Positions 35,133-44,156 of a DNA stretch of 64,000 bases are shown here, piece by piece. The DNA comes from JAGXLP01 sp964649445 (GTDB lineage Bacteria; Bipolaricaulota; Bipolaricaulia; M55B111), in contig CAZYPS010000001.1 in the NCBI GenBank assembly GCA_964649445.1, forward strand, positions 1 through 64,000, in the 5' to 3' direction. The position numbers and the translations under genes were made by a program. A model generated the notes under the pieces. The model was not told the DNA's origin. It did no database searches and worked only from the letters and a program-made list of their open reading frames with translations. Position 1 is the first letter of the stretch; the number at the start of each line of letters is the position of its first letter.

Positions 35133-36152
35133 ATGTATAGCAGAAAAGTCCAGATCACCGGTGGTTCAACTTTTATGGTTACCCTACCTAAAGCGTGGGC
35201 CGAAGGAATTGGCCTGGAGCCGGGGACAGAAGTCAATATGGTGAGTATAAAGCCAAACACGATGGTTCTGCAGCCCCAGACTCAGCTGGAAGAGAAGGAC
35301 AAAGTTGGTAAACTGGAGATAGGAAATAAAGAGGGCGCAGTTCTGACAAGGAGCATAATATCTCTCTATATAGCGGGTTACGAAGTTATTACAATTGAGG
35401 GAGAACAGATAACTTCTGGTCAGAGGGGCACGATCAGGAAGACTACACAGTCCCTAATTGGCCCTGAAATAGTAGAAGAATCTTCAAATCAAATAATAAT
35501 CCGTAACCTCTCGGACCTCTCCGAACTTTCGATAAACGAGACACTATCAAGAATATATCAGATATCTCGTACCATGTTCGAGGACTCCGTTCACGCCATG
35601 GTTGAAGGCAACCACGAACTTGCCAGGGATGTAGAAGACAGGGACGACGACGTGGATAGACTATACCTCGCTCTATCCCGCAGGTTCAGGGTTATGTTGT
35701 ATACTATAGTTGAACGAAATGGAAAAGAGGTAAATAGGGCTCGTTACTTCGATTATCAGACGGCCGCAAAACAGCTGGAGAGAATAGCGGATCACGCCAA
35801 AAAAATAGCCAGCATAGCTCCTGAACTGGAAGAAGGTTTGCCGAATGAAGTTAAAGAAGCGTTTAACAAGACAGCCGTTGAGGCTCTGTCCATAGTGGAC
35901 AAATCAGTGAAATCTCTTACCCGGAGAGACATCGATCTAGCAAATGAAGCCCTCTCTCAGGGGGAAGTTATAGAGGAAAATCTGTTTGATCTCGATAAAT
36001 CGTTGAGAAAACTTGACCCACAGAACGCTCAGTTGCTGGGCATAGTTTCCGATAGCATAGAAAGAGTGAAGGAATACGGAAAGAACATAGCGGAGACCGC
36101 TCTAAACTCTTCCTGTCCGTTGCCCGGTGAAGGTCCTGGCTGGGAGGCATAA
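35133..36152 (+). CDS. PhoU-domain regulator with AbrB-like N-terminus
   Basis: 339 residues. The N-terminal 50 (RKVQITGGSTFMVTLPKAWAEGIGLEPGTEV) form a SpoVT/AbrB swapped-hairpin DNA-binding domain. Residues about 120-330 are PhoU-like helical repeats with metal-binding acidic patches (EDRDDDVDRLYLALSRRF, RYFDYQTAAKQLERIADHA). This fusion is typical of archaeal phosphate regulators. GTG at 35124 is in frame, but it is part of the GAGGTGA ribosome site for the ATG at 35133. No pst genes are nearby, so the control target is not visible. It is followed at 84 bases by the Gly/Met-rich gene. Confidence 0.88.
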   Translation: MYSRKVQITGGSTFMVTLPKAWAEGIGLEPGTEVNMVSIKPNTMVLQPQTQLEEKDKVGKLEIGNKEGAVLTRSIISLYIAGYEVITIEGEQITSGQRGTIRKTTQSLIGPEIVEESSNQIIIRNLSDLSELSINETLSRIYQISRTMFEDSVHAMVEGNHELARDVEDRDDDVDRLYLALSRRFRVMLYTIVERNGKEVNRARYFDYQTAAKQLERIADHAKKIASIAPELEEGLPNEVKEAFNKTAVEALSIVDKSVKSLTRRDIDLANEALSQGEVIEENLFDLDKSLRKLDPQNAQLLGIVSDSIERVKEYGKNIAETALNSSCPLPGEGPGWEA

Positions 36153-36235
36153 CCGCCGCCAGACGGTTTTGCTGTTGCATTGTTCGGTCTCTATATCTTA
36201 CTTTTAATTACATCATATAACTTGGAGGTTAATAC

Positions 36236-36517
36236 ATGAACGAAGAAAAAGACAAAAGAGATAAGCAAGAGGAAAACCCAGAAGGTGAGGAAGAAACAGA
36301 GGAACAAGACCTAGAATCGAAGATGAACGAGATGGCAGGTGGCATGGGAGGAGGAATGGGTGGTTTAGGACAGATTATGAGCCAGATGGGTGGCATGGGA
36401 GGAGGAATGGGTGGACGATCGGGCCCTGATCCTCAAATGCTTAAGTCGATTCAGGAACTCCAGAAAAAGCTGGAAGAATTGGAAGAGAAAATTGACGAGA
36501 TAAACGAAAAACTTTAG
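36236..36517 (+). CDS. Small acidic Gly/Met-rich protein with C-terminal coiled coil
   Basis: 93 residues: a highly charged N-terminus (EEKDKRDKQEENPEGEEETE), a Gly/Met-rich middle (two MAGGMGGGMGG-like blocks separated by QIMSQMGG) and a helical C-terminus (SIQELQKKLEELEEKIDEI) that should form a coiled coil. The middle is encoded by a perfect 26-bp direct repeat at 36338-36363 and 36389-36414. TTGGAGG precedes the ATG. No family recognised; the Met-rich segment might bind metal or mediate assembly. It ends six bases before tRNA-Ala on the other strand. Confidence 0.65.
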   Translation: MNEEKDKRDKQEENPEGEEETEEQDLESKMNEMAGGMGGGMGGLGQIMSQMGGMGGGMGGRSGPDPQMLKSIQELQKKLEELEEKIDEINEKL

Positions 36518-36522
36518 GTTTT

Positions 36523-36598
36523 TGGTGGAGATGAGCGGACTCGAACCGCCGACCTCCGCGTTGCGAACGCGGCGCTCTCCCGACTGAGCTACATCCCC
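36523..36598 (-). tRNA. tRNA-Ala (CGC)
   Basis: A 76-base cloverleaf on the minus strand with encoded CCA. Acceptor GGGGATG/CATCTCC with the alanine-identity G3-U70 pair, D arm GCTC/GAGC, anticodon stem CCGCG/CGCGG, loop TTCGCAA with U33 and anticodon CGC, T arm GGCGG-TTCGAGT-CCGCT. It reads GCG. Confidence 0.95.
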
Positions 36599-36725
36599 CT
36601 GATTTCTAAGCTATTATAAAAGAAAGGGTAATTTCCCTCAAGAGATATTTTTACCGGTAAAGCGACTGGAATTGCGCGTATTGATTAAACTTGACTAAAA
36701 TAGTATAGTTTTCTTGGTGGTAAAA

Positions 36726-37877
36726 ATGAATGAACTGGTCTATTTAGATCACGCAGCGACAACTCCGGTTGCGAAGTCCGTAAAGAAAAAGATGTCAATT
36801 TTCTTCCGGGAAAAGTTTGGAAACCCTTCAAGTCTTTATTCTACTGCAAACGAGGCAAAAAGGGAAGGGCTGGAGAGAAGTCGGGAAAGGATTTCAAATT
36901 ATCTGGACGTAAGGTCGGACGAGATCATTTTTACCTCGGGTGCCACGGAATCGGATAATCTCGCCATTAAAGGCGTCGCTTTTTCAAAGGACGAGTCCGC
37001 TCACTTTATTACTTCGGAAATCGAACACCATGCGGTTCTCCACGCTTTTGAGTGGCTGGAAGATCAGGGGCACGATGTCTCCTATCTCGAAGTTGACGAA
37101 GACGGATTCGTCAACCCGGAAGATCTAAAAAATGCTCTGCGCAATGATACTGCCCTCGTCTCCATCATGTACGCTAACAACGAGATTGGCACTGTCCAAC
37201 CCATCGGAGAACTGGCGAAGATTGCAGAGGAAAACGGATCACTGTTTCACACGGATGCGGTTCAAGCTTATGGGAAGTTCCCGCTGGATTTAGAATACGT
37301 TGATATGCTCTCGGCTTCGGGTCATAAGATTTATGGGCCTAAAGGAGTTGGACTGCTTTATCGGCGCAAGGGAGTAAAGTTAAAGCCGTTGATTCATGGA
37401 GGGGGACACGAGAGCGGCCTTAGAAGCGGCACGGAGAATGTGCCCGGAGTTGTCGGATTGGCAGAGGCTACAGAGCTTATGGCCGAAGAACAGAAGGAAG
37501 AAATCCCCCGCCAGAAGGAGTTGAGGGATAGGATAATTGATCGAGTACTGGATATACCTGATGCGAGGTTGAACGGGCCTGAAGATAACAGACTGGCAAA
37601 TAACGCCAACTTCAGTTTTAAGGGGATTGAAGGGGAGTCGATAGTAATGAAGCTCGACAACCGGAATATTGCTGCCAGCACAGGGTCGGCTTGTTCCTCG
37701 CCCAGTCTCGAACCCAGTCACGTCCTTCTTGCCATTGGTCTTCCTCTTTCACTTGCTCACGGGAGTTTGAGGCTCACTCTGGGTAGAGAAACAACGGAAA
37801 AAGAGGTCGACTATTTGCTGGAGGAACTCCCCGAGGTCATTGAGGAACTACGAAAGGCTTCCCCTTTATCGAATTAA
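36726..37877 (+). CDS. Cysteine desulfurase (NifS/IscS family)
   Basis: 383 residues, a PLP enzyme that takes sulfur from cysteine for Fe-S clusters and thiolated tRNA. YLDHAATTPV at the N-terminus, the PLP lysine in SASGHKIYGPKGVG near 205, HGGGHESGLRSGTENVPG near 230 and the catalytic Cys in STGSACSSPSLEPSHVL near 325 are all present. The short GSACSS loop fits the class I IscS/NifS type. The ATG at 36726 follows GGTGG by five bases. The scaffold gene iscU follows by 29 bases. Confidence 0.95.
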   Translation: MNELVYLDHAATTPVAKSVKKKMSIFFREKFGNPSSLYSTANEAKREGLERSRERISNYLDVRSDEIIFTSGATESDNLAIKGVAFSKDESAHFITSEIEHHAVLHAFEWLEDQGHDVSYLEVDEDGFVNPEDLKNALRNDTALVSIMYANNEIGTVQPIGELAKIAEENGSLFHTDAVQAYGKFPLDLEYVDMLSASGHKIYGPKGVGLLYRRKGVKLKPLIHGGGHESGLRSGTENVPGVVGLAEATELMAEEQKEEIPRQKELRDRIIDRVLDIPDARLNGPEDNRLANNANFSFKGIEGESIVMKLDNRNIAASTGSACSSPSLEPSHVLLAIGLPLSLAHGSLRLTLGRETTEKEVDYLLEELPEVIEELRKASPLSN

Positions 37878-37906
37878 ATTAGAAAGACCGCTTAGAGGTG
37901 GTAATA

Positions 37907-38407
37907 GTGTACTCAGAGAAAGTAATGGAACACTTCAATAACCCCCGGAACCAGAGAAAGATGGAAAATCCCGACGCAATAGGGAAAGTTGGAAATGCTC
38001 TCTGTGGGGACGTTATGTGGATTTACATTAGGGTGAATGAAAATGAAGAAGGAGACGAAATTATTAAGGATATCTCCTGGGAGACATTTGGCTGCACTGC
38101 GGCTATAGCCACGTCTTCTATGGTGACGGAACTGGCGAAAGGTGAAAAACTGAAAAAAGCTCTGGAGATAAGTAACGAAAAAGTTGCGGAAGAGTTGGAC
38201 GGACTACCTTCCGTTAAAATGCACTGCTCCAACCTGGCGGCAGACGGTTTAGTGGAAGCAATTTACAATTACCTGGACGGCAGTGAAAAAGAAATTCCCG
38301 AAGACCTGAAAGAGAAACATGAGCAGATAAAGCAGCATATGAAAAAAGTCGAAGAGGAGTACGGGGATTACGTTGAGATGGAAGAGGAAATGCATAAAGC
38401 TAATTAA
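37907..38407 (+). CDS. iscU: Fe-S cluster scaffold protein IscU/NifU-N
   Basis: 166 residues. MYSEKVMEHFNNPRNQ is a typical scaffold N-terminus. Three cluster-binding cysteines are visible: Cys33 (ALCGD), Cys62 (ETFGCTAAIA) and Cys106 (KMHCSNLA), with Asp35 conserved. A C-terminal extension of about 40 residues (PEDLKEKHEQIKQHMKK) is acidic and helical. The start is GTG at 37907, five bases after AGAGGTGG; an in-frame GTG inside that site at 37898 is rejected. It works with the cysteine desulfurase just upstream. Confidence 0.95.
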   Translation: MYSEKVMEHFNNPRNQRKMENPDAIGKVGNALCGDVMWIYIRVNENEEGDEIIKDISWETFGCTAAIATSSMVTELAKGEKLKKALEISNEKVAEELDGLPSVKMHCSNLAADGLVEAIYNYLDGSEKEIPEDLKEKHEQIKQHMKKVEEEYGDYVEMEEEMHKAN

Positions 38408-38500
38408 TTGGTCTCACCAGTAAGAAAATTTGCCTCTAAGGTTTTAGCCGATGTATATAGGGGTTTTCAGCCTCCGCAGTTTCCCCTAAAAAGGAGGATC

Positions 38501-39328
38501 ATGAAATTAGTTTTTTCCGAAGAAGCTTTACAATACCGTTCTGCCGGGCACCCCGAAAGCCCGGAACGAGTAAAGACAGCTTATAATTATTTAAGGACAA
38601 AATACGAGATAATTGAACCTACTCAGGCTTCAGTCGATGACCTCCTTCTCGTTCACGATAGGGATTTCGTCCAGAGTGTCAGAGACGGAAGTTTTTCTGA
38701 TCCTGATTGTCCCAAGTACGAAGATCTCTTCTTTTACTCTACTCTTTCCGCAGGTGGAGCAATCACCGCACAGAAAAACCAGGCTATGTCTATAATGAGA
38801 CCTCCCGGACATCACGCAGGGCGGGACTTTCTCGGGGGTTTTTGTTATTTTAACAATTTAGCAATAGCGGTCGAGAAATCCGGATTAAGGACTTTAATAG
38901 TTGATTTTGACGCTCATCACGGAAATGGAACGGAAGACATATTTCTGGGTCATGAGGACGTCACGTACCTTTCACTTCATCGGTCGCCTGGTTTCCCTGG
39001 AACGGGTCAGGAATCCCACCAAAACGCCATCAATTATCCGATTCCGGCTACCACGGGTGACGAGAAATTCCTGGACTTATTGAGCGAGGAACTTGGACGA
39101 CTAGATGAAAAAAATTTCAGCCAGATGGCACTATCATCCGGGTTTGACGGACATAAAGACGACCCATTGGCTTCCGTCGGACTTTCCACTTCCGCCTTCG
39201 AAGAAATTGGTAAGATGTTGAGGGATATGGATCTTCCTACTTTCGCCGTTCTGGAAGGTGGTTACGTCGGGGAAGATTTGGGAAGAAATATAGATGCCTT
39301 TCTCAGAGGTTTTAACGACCAGGATTAA
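38501..39328 (+). CDS. Histone-deacetylase-family amidohydrolase
   Basis: 275 residues of the arginase/deacetylase fold. MRPPGHHAGRDFLGGFCYFN supplies the catalytic His pair, LIVDFDAHHGNGTEDIF the zinc ligands Asp and His, and SSGFDGHKDDPL the later metal Asp. Bacterial members deacetylate polyamines, acetoin-related or protein substrates; this one cannot be assigned further. GGAGG seven bases before the ATG at 38501 fixes the start; the frame reads on upstream without conservation. It follows iscU by 93 bases on the same strand. Confidence 0.9.
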   Translation: MKLVFSEEALQYRSAGHPESPERVKTAYNYLRTKYEIIEPTQASVDDLLLVHDRDFVQSVRDGSFSDPDCPKYEDLFFYSTLSAGGAITAQKNQAMSIMRPPGHHAGRDFLGGFCYFNNLAIAVEKSGLRTLIVDFDAHHGNGTEDIFLGHEDVTYLSLHRSPGFPGTGQESHQNAINYPIPATTGDEKFLDLLSEELGRLDEKNFSQMALSSGFDGHKDDPLASVGLSTSAFEEIGKMLRDMDLPTFAVLEGGYVGEDLGRNIDAFLRGFNDQD

Positions 39329-39338
39329 AGATCGCTAA

Positions 39339-40196
39339 ATGAAAATACTTGCTTATTCCAAAGCTCTATATTCCAGCTGGCTCTACTATAGCCCGGACAG
39401 GATACTGTTTGATGCCGGTGAAAGTGTAAGCAGCATAATGGGTAACAAATCATTTGCTGTAGAAAATGTCTTTCTCTCACATGGCCATATCGATCATATA
39501 GCCGGACTTGTCAGCCTCGTCAATATTAGGAATAACGCCATGGGCGACAAAAAAAAGCCGTTGACAATATACTATCCCCGGAATAATTTCCATATTTCCG
39601 AGTTGATAAACTACCTTAGTCGAACCAACAATAACGTCCAGTACCCTCTCAACTGGGTACCAATTGAAGCGGGTGAGGAGATTCAGGTTTACGGCGAGGA
39701 CGGTTCTAGAAACCCCAGGTATGTTCGGACTTTTTCTACCGAGCATTCCAGAAGCGAGGTTTCGCTGGGTTACAATATTATTGAAGAACGTCAGCGCTTG
39801 AAGGACGAATACAGCGACTTCTCCCAGGAAGAAATCAAGGAACTGGCCGAACGGAAAGGCAGGGACGGACTAACGGAGTCTTACAGGCAGAAAATATTTA
39901 CTTACGGCGGTGACTCCGTTCCTCTGGACCCGGAGAAGATAGTAGACACGGAAGTGTTGTGTCACGATTGTACCTTCCTCGAAGAAGAAGACAGAAAAAT
40001 GTATAAACACGCCACGTTAGGGGAGGCAATAAAGGTTGCCAAGGAAGCTGGAGTGAAGAAGAAATTTATTGGCCTTCATATTTCTTCCAGATACAAAGAC
40101 AGAATTCATGAACTCAAAAAGGAAGTTATGCTCGCGGAAGAACCCCAGTTCGACGTGGAACTCGTCCCGCCAGGAAGAATTTATCGCGAAGATTGA
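39339..40196 (+). CDS. RNase Z-like metallo-beta-lactamase-fold hydrolase
   Basis: 285 residues. Zinc motif SHGHIDHIAGL near residue 48, TEHSRSEVSLGY near 134, GGDSVPL near 190 with CHDCTFLEE following, and a final histidine in GLHISSRY near 250. This order matches short RNase Z-type proteins that trim tRNA 3' ends, but both tRNA genes in the window encode CCA, and a wider role (small-molecule phosphodiesterase) is possible. It begins ten bases after the deacetylase-family gene and probably shares its transcript. Confidence 0.75.
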   Translation: MKILAYSKALYSSWLYYSPDRILFDAGESVSSIMGNKSFAVENVFLSHGHIDHIAGLVSLVNIRNNAMGDKKKPLTIYYPRNNFHISELINYLSRTNNNVQYPLNWVPIEAGEEIQVYGEDGSRNPRYVRTFSTEHSRSEVSLGYNIIEERQRLKDEYSDFSQEEIKELAERKGRDGLTESYRQKIFTYGGDSVPLDPEKIVDTEVLCHDCTFLEEEDRKMYKHATLGEAIKVAKEAGVKKKFIGLHISSRYKDRIHELKKEVMLAEEPQFDVELVPPGRIYRED

Positions 40197-40282
40197 ATAT
40201 CTCCTAAATCGACATTTCAACCGCAAAGTTAGCATTCCGAACTACATCTATCCCCCGGAATACTCCGGATTCTACTAAGAAT

Positions 40283-40327
40283 TTGCCCGTAGCTTAACTT
40301 GGTTGTTGGAAAGAAAGTTCCGGGCAA
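40283..40327. terminator. Hairpin between converging genes
   Basis: TTGCCCG (40283-40289) pairs with CGGGCAA (40321-40327); AACTTG/CAAGTT offers an alternative pairing. It lies between the RNase Z-like and PAQR stops and may end transcription from both sides, but there is no T-run. Confidence 0.4.
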
Positions 40328-40328
40328 G

Positions 40329-41003
40329 TTAACTGGCTGGTAGAACGTAGAAGTAGATCGCGTAGAAGTGACTGACGCTTCCCCCCATTACGAATAAATG
40401 CCAGATCATGTGGTTATAAGGGAGGCTGTGCCAGCCCAGGAAAATTAGTCCCACAAGGTAAATAAAGCTCCCGAGCAGGACCCAGAAGAATCCCGTGAAA
40501 GGTAGCCCCAGATAAAGCTGTTTCATTATTAAAGTGGAAAGGGACCCCATGATTACGTAAGTGCTGGCTTCGAACCTGGGATACCTGTTTATAAAAAAGA
40601 TCTTAAAAATGACTCCCCCGAAAGCGAAAGCCCAGACCAGGGAAAACATGATCCAGCCAAGAGTCGTCTTCAGAGTTATTAGTAGCAATGGAGTGAAAGT
40701 GCCCGCTACCAGGAAATATATTGTCCCATGATCGACAAATTGAAGGATTCTTTTATATTTTTTCTCGGGCACGATGTGATAGAGGGTTGAGGCTAAGTGG
40801 GCAAGTATCAAGGAAGAACCGAATATTACCACACTTGCGAGTCGCAATTGGTCCTGGAGAGGAAGAGTTCGGAGGATCATCAGGATCAACCCGACTACGC
40901 TCAGAGCCGTCCCCAGTCCGTGAGAGATACCATTGGCTATTTCTTCTTTCCTCGTGTGTAATAGCCGAAATTCTGCACCCTCTGGTCGGTCGTCGAAAAT
41001 CAT
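40329..41003 (-). CDS. PAQR / hemolysin III family membrane protein
   Basis: 224 residues, seven transmembrane helices. TRKEEIANGISHGLGTALSV starts the first helix; the conserved Ser/His/Asp set is seen in LASTLYHIVPEKKYKRILQFVDHGTIYF (quoted as STLYH and DHGTIY) and in a final HLFVMGGSVSHF. PAQR proteins are zinc-dependent and thought to hydrolyse lipid amides such as ceramides. The ATG comes one base after the threonine dehydrogenase stop, so the pair is translationally coupled. Confidence 0.9.
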   Translation of the reverse strand: MIFDDRPEGAEFRLLHTRKEEIANGISHGLGTALSVVGLILMILRTLPLQDQLRLASVVIFGSSLILAHLASTLYHIVPEKKYKRILQFVDHGTIYFLVAGTFTPLLLITLKTTLGWIMFSLVWAFAFGGVIFKIFFINRYPRFEASTYVIMGSLSTLIMKQLYLGLPFTGFFWVLLGSFIYLVGLIFLGWHSLPYNHMIWHLFVMGGSVSHFYAIYFYVLPAS

Positions 41004-41004
41004 C

Positions 41005-41967
41005 TTACTGCAGCTTTGCCTCCAGTTTTTCTATCATATCTTTTACCATGGATTCTAGCTCGTAATTAGGCTCCCAGCCCCATTCCTCTCTGGCGGGTGT
41101 ATCGTCCAAAGAATCCGGCCAGGAATCGGCGATTTTCTGTCGCTCATCAGGTTGAAAGTCATAGGTAAAACCGGGAATAAATTCCTCTATCTTCCGGGCC
41201 AGTTCCCCGGCTGAGAAACTCATTGAGGATACGTTAAAATCGCAATGGTGCTCAAGGTCCTCGAGGTCAGCCTCGGCCAGGTCTATCAGGGACTTCACAC
41301 AATCCGGCATATACATAAGCGGAAGGGTTGTATCTTCCCGGACGAAGAAAGTGTAATGTCCTTCTTCGATCGCTTCATAAAATACTTCCACCGCGTAATC
41401 CGTCGTCCCACCCCCGGGGAGCGTTTTCGAACTGATTATACCAGGAAGTCTGAGACCTCGCACGTCGAGTCCAAATTTGTGGTAGTAGTAATTACCGAGC
41501 AGCTCGTCGGTAACCTTGGTTACCCCGTACATCGAAGTTGGCCGAAGGATGGTTTCGTTTGGTGCGTTCTTATTTGGTACTTCTGGTCCAAAAACCCCAA
41601 TCGAGCTAGGAATAATTATCCTGGTTAAATCCAGTCGGACGCCAAGTTCAAGTAATTCGAAAAAACCAAGAACGTTTACCTTAAATGCTTTAGCCGGATT
41701 TTCTTCCCCCTTGGCGGATAGGATGGCGGCTAAGTTGAAAACGGAGTCGATATCGTACTTCTCTATAAGTTCTAATGTTTTGTCTCTATCCAGAACGTCC
41801 AGTTCTTCAAGTGGACCCCGGGCAAGCTCCTCGTCGGGCTCCTCGGTTGAAAGGTAGGTGGCAACCACTGATTCGTTACCGTACTTTTCTCTTAGAGCAG
41901 GAGTAAGTTCAGAGCCTATCTGTCCCGTCGCACCGATAACCAAAATATTATCCATTTCTCCAACCAT
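41005..41967 (-). CDS. L-threonine 3-dehydrogenase, short-chain (epimerase-like) type
   Basis: 320 residues with an extended SDR fold. NAD-binding loop LVIGATGQIGSEL near residue 8, catalytic Tyr-x3-Lys in SMYGVTK near 138, and PSSIGVFGP near 113. Together with the neighbouring 2-amino-3-ketobutyrate CoA ligase this identifies the epimerase-type dehydrogenase that oxidises threonine to 2-amino-3-ketobutyrate. The ATG at 41967 lies seven bases after GGAGGG; the frame extends 60 codons upstream but that part is not conserved. It diverges from the ligase gene across about 150 bases. Confidence 0.88.
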   Translation of the reverse strand: MVGEMDNILVIGATGQIGSELTPALREKYGNESVVATYLSTEEPDEELARGPLEELDVLDRDKTLELIEKYDIDSVFNLAAILSAKGEENPAKAFKVNVLGFFELLELGVRLDLTRIIIPSSIGVFGPEVPNKNAPNETILRPTSMYGVTKVTDELLGNYYYHKFGLDVRGLRLPGIISSKTLPGGGTTDYAVEVFYEAIEEGHYTFFVREDTTLPLMYMPDCVKSLIDLAEADLEDLEHHCDFNVSSMSFSAGELARKIEEFIPGFTYDFQPDERQKIADSWPDSLDDTPAREEWGWEPNYELESMVKDMIEKLEAKLQ

Positions 41968-42114
41968 ACATAAACCCTCCAGAAGTTTTTTCCAATTATA
42001 GAAACAAAAAAAGTGGCAGGCAACTATTTCAGGAGCTCCACCGACTCTTTTCCATTTGACCCCGATACCTGGCTTCGGTATCCTTAATGAAAAGAAAAAT
42101 TTGAGGTGAGGCGT

Positions 42115-43332
42115 ATGCCACTTGAGAAGCTGGAGGAGGAGGTTCAACGAAGGTTAAATGAACTCGAAGAAAAGGGGACGCTGAAGGGTGACGAACTGGT
42201 AATTACGGGGATTGAAAAGTCTCCGGACGGAAATGCTCCGCGCTACCGGATCGAGGGGGAAGATGGAGCCTTTTTGAAGATGAATTCAAATTCGTATCTC
42301 GGGTTGCATTTAAACGAAGAGGTGGTTAAGGCCGAAGAAGAAAGTTCGGAAAAATTCGGCTCTGGGCCTGGGGCTGTACGGTTTATTCACGGAACGTATA
42401 AACCTCACGTGGAACTCGAGAAAAAACTGGCGGATTTTCACGGTAAGGAGTCCTGTGTAATTTATTCTTCAGCTTACGCAACTATGACGGGAATTTTGCG
42501 CCCGTTGACGTCGGACAATACGTTGATCCTTTCCGACGAACTTAATCATAACTGTATAATCAACGGGATAAGGATGGCCAAGCCAAAAGGGAAAGATATC
42601 TACTCTCATCTCGATATGGATAGCCTGGCAGGAAAACTACAGGATGCAGTAGACACCTACGACAGAGTAATCGTAGTTACGGACGGGGTCTTTAGCATGA
42701 GAGGAGATTACCCCGACCTGCCGAAACTGTCAAGTCTCGCCAGAAAATACGATTCGGAATTCAAAGACGGCGTATTTACGATAATGGACGATTCTCACGG
42801 CGTAGGAGCTTACGGAGAAACGGGAAGAGGTACTACCGAAGTAACTGGGGAAGTAGGAATAGATCTAATCGTTTCCACAATGGGTAAATCGCTTGGAGTG
42901 AACGGGGGATATGTTGTCACGAGTGAGACAATTACCCGTTACTTGAGAGAGACATCTCCCTTCTACATATATTCCAATCCGATAACAGCTCCCGAAGCTA
43001 GTGCTGCAATAAAATCCTTGGAAATACTGGATAGTGAGCAGGGAAGGTCCATGCTGTCCCACTTGAGAGAAATGACAAATTACTTTGAAGAGGGGCTAAA
43101 GGATATTGGTCACGAGGTAATTGAGGGACCTCACCCAGTAGTACCGTTGATGATCAGGGATACGAAGGAGACAAAGGATCTCGTAGAATATCTCAAGGTG
43201 AACAAGGTTCTGGCTACTGCTATCGTATATCCTGTCGTCCCACAAGGTGATGAATCCATCAGATTCCAGCTATCTGCCGATCATACAAAAGAAGACCTGG
43301 ATTACGTCCTGGAAACGATAGACCAATTTTGA
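42115..43332 (+). CDS. kbl: 2-amino-3-ketobutyrate CoA ligase (KBL)
   Basis: 405 residues of the alpha-oxoamine synthase family, PLP dependent. It splits 2-amino-3-ketobutyrate with CoA into glycine and acetyl-CoA. NSNSYLGLHLNEEV near 60, the aspartate motif MDDSHGVGAYGETGRG near 225 and the PLP lysine in TMGKSLGVNGG near 262 are clear. 8-amino-7-oxononanoate synthase is the alternative, but the adjacent threonine dehydrogenase favours KBL. GTG at 42106 is in frame, but lies within GAGGTGAG, the ribosome site for the ATG at 42115. Confidence 0.9.
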   Translation: MPLEKLEEEVQRRLNELEEKGTLKGDELVITGIEKSPDGNAPRYRIEGEDGAFLKMNSNSYLGLHLNEEVVKAEEESSEKFGSGPGAVRFIHGTYKPHVELEKKLADFHGKESCVIYSSAYATMTGILRPLTSDNTLILSDELNHNCIINGIRMAKPKGKDIYSHLDMDSLAGKLQDAVDTYDRVIVVTDGVFSMRGDYPDLPKLSSLARKYDSEFKDGVFTIMDDSHGVGAYGETGRGTTEVTGEVGIDLIVSTMGKSLGVNGGYVVTSETITRYLRETSPFYIYSNPITAPEASAAIKSLEILDSEQGRSMLSHLREMTNYFEEGLKDIGHEVIEGPHPVVPLMIRDTKETKDLVEYLKVNKVLATAIVYPVVPQGDESIRFQLSADHTKEDLDYVLETIDQF

Positions 43333-43379
43333 ACTGGATCTGTCAATTACCCCGCACCAAACTGATTAAGGGATTTCCT

Positions 43380-43451
43380 CCAGCACTTACTGTGCACTTT
43401 GGGATTGAACTAATAACTATGATTGTAAATCAAGTGTCAAGTAAGTGCTGG
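43380..43451. repeat. Palindromic repeat, copy before lipB
   Basis: CCAGCACTTACTGTGCACTT (43380-43399) pairs with 43432-43451 at 17 of 20 positions; the three mismatches lie in the middle. The outer CCAGCACTTAC/GTAAGTGCTGG is identical to the arm in rnpB. It fills the gap between the KBL stop and lipB and lies just upstream of the lipB start. Confidence 0.7.
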
Positions 43452-43482
43452 CGGACTTCTTGGACAATATTTGGTGAGTAGA

Positions 43483-44154
43483 GTGAAGAGTCTGAGTTGT
43501 TCGGATCAGCCTTGCAAAATACTCGACTGCGGATTAACCAAGTACAGGGAGAATTACGAGCTTCAAAAGGAGCTATTTTCCAGGCGACTGGAGGGAAGTG
43601 GGGAGGATACTTTACTAATTACAAGGCACGAACCCACTATTACTATGGGAAAATCCGGCCATGATCGAGATCTACTTGTGAATGAGGACGTGCTATCAGA
43701 CCGGGGGGTTGACTTCGTCGAGATTGATCGCGGTGGAGGAATAACCTACCATGGCCCAGGTCAAATAGTCCTTTATCCAATATTTGATTTAAGGAATTAC
43801 GGAAAGGACCTTAGGGAATTTGTCCGAAAGCTGGGTCTAGCAGCAAAGTGTGCGGTCGATAAGCTGGGGTTAGATACAGTTTTCCGGGAAGGTGATGAGA
43901 TCGGGCTCTGGGTTGAGGGTAAAGAAAGTAAGAAGCTTGGCTCCCTGGGGATAAGAGTGAAGAAGTGGTACACGATGCACGGGCTGGCACTCAACGTCTC
44001 TCTGGATAACGAAAAGGCCGGGTTGATAAGACCATGTGGAATAGGAGGAGCTGAACTAGTGTCGATCGCGGATTTTGTCTGTGATGTTGAGTTGGTCGAA
44101 GTTAAGGAACTATTGATAACGGAATTCCGTCGTAAATTCTTTCACGAGGGCTAG
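43483..44154 (+). CDS. lipB: Lipoyl(octanoyl) transferase
   Basis: About 223 residues. LipB moves octanoate from acyl carrier protein to E2 and GcvH lipoyl domains. RGGGITYHGPGQIVLYPI, the catalytic Lys in KLGSLGIRV, HGLALNVSL and the catalytic Cys in RPCGIGGAE match the family. An upstream TTG at 43471 and GTG at 43474 are in frame, but GGTGAG at 43473 sits four bases before the GTG at 43483, which is preferred. lipA starts two bases after the stop, so the operon lipB-lipA is tight. Confidence 0.93.
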   Translation: MKSLSCSDQPCKILDCGLTKYRENYELQKELFSRRLEGSGEDTLLITRHEPTITMGKSGHDRDLLVNEDVLSDRGVDFVEIDRGGGITYHGPGQIVLYPIFDLRNYGKDLREFVRKLGLAAKCAVDKLGLDTVFREGDEIGLWVEGKESKKLGSLGIRVKKWYTMHGLALNVSLDNEKAGLIRPCGIGGAELVSIADFVCDVELVEVKELLITEFRRKFFHEG

Positions 44155-44156
44155 AT

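Noticed and set aside
41968..42147. N-terminal extension of threonine dehydrogenase overlapping kbl
   Set aside because: The Rossmann fold starts at the later ATG, which has a proper ribosome site; the extension would overlap the divergent gene.
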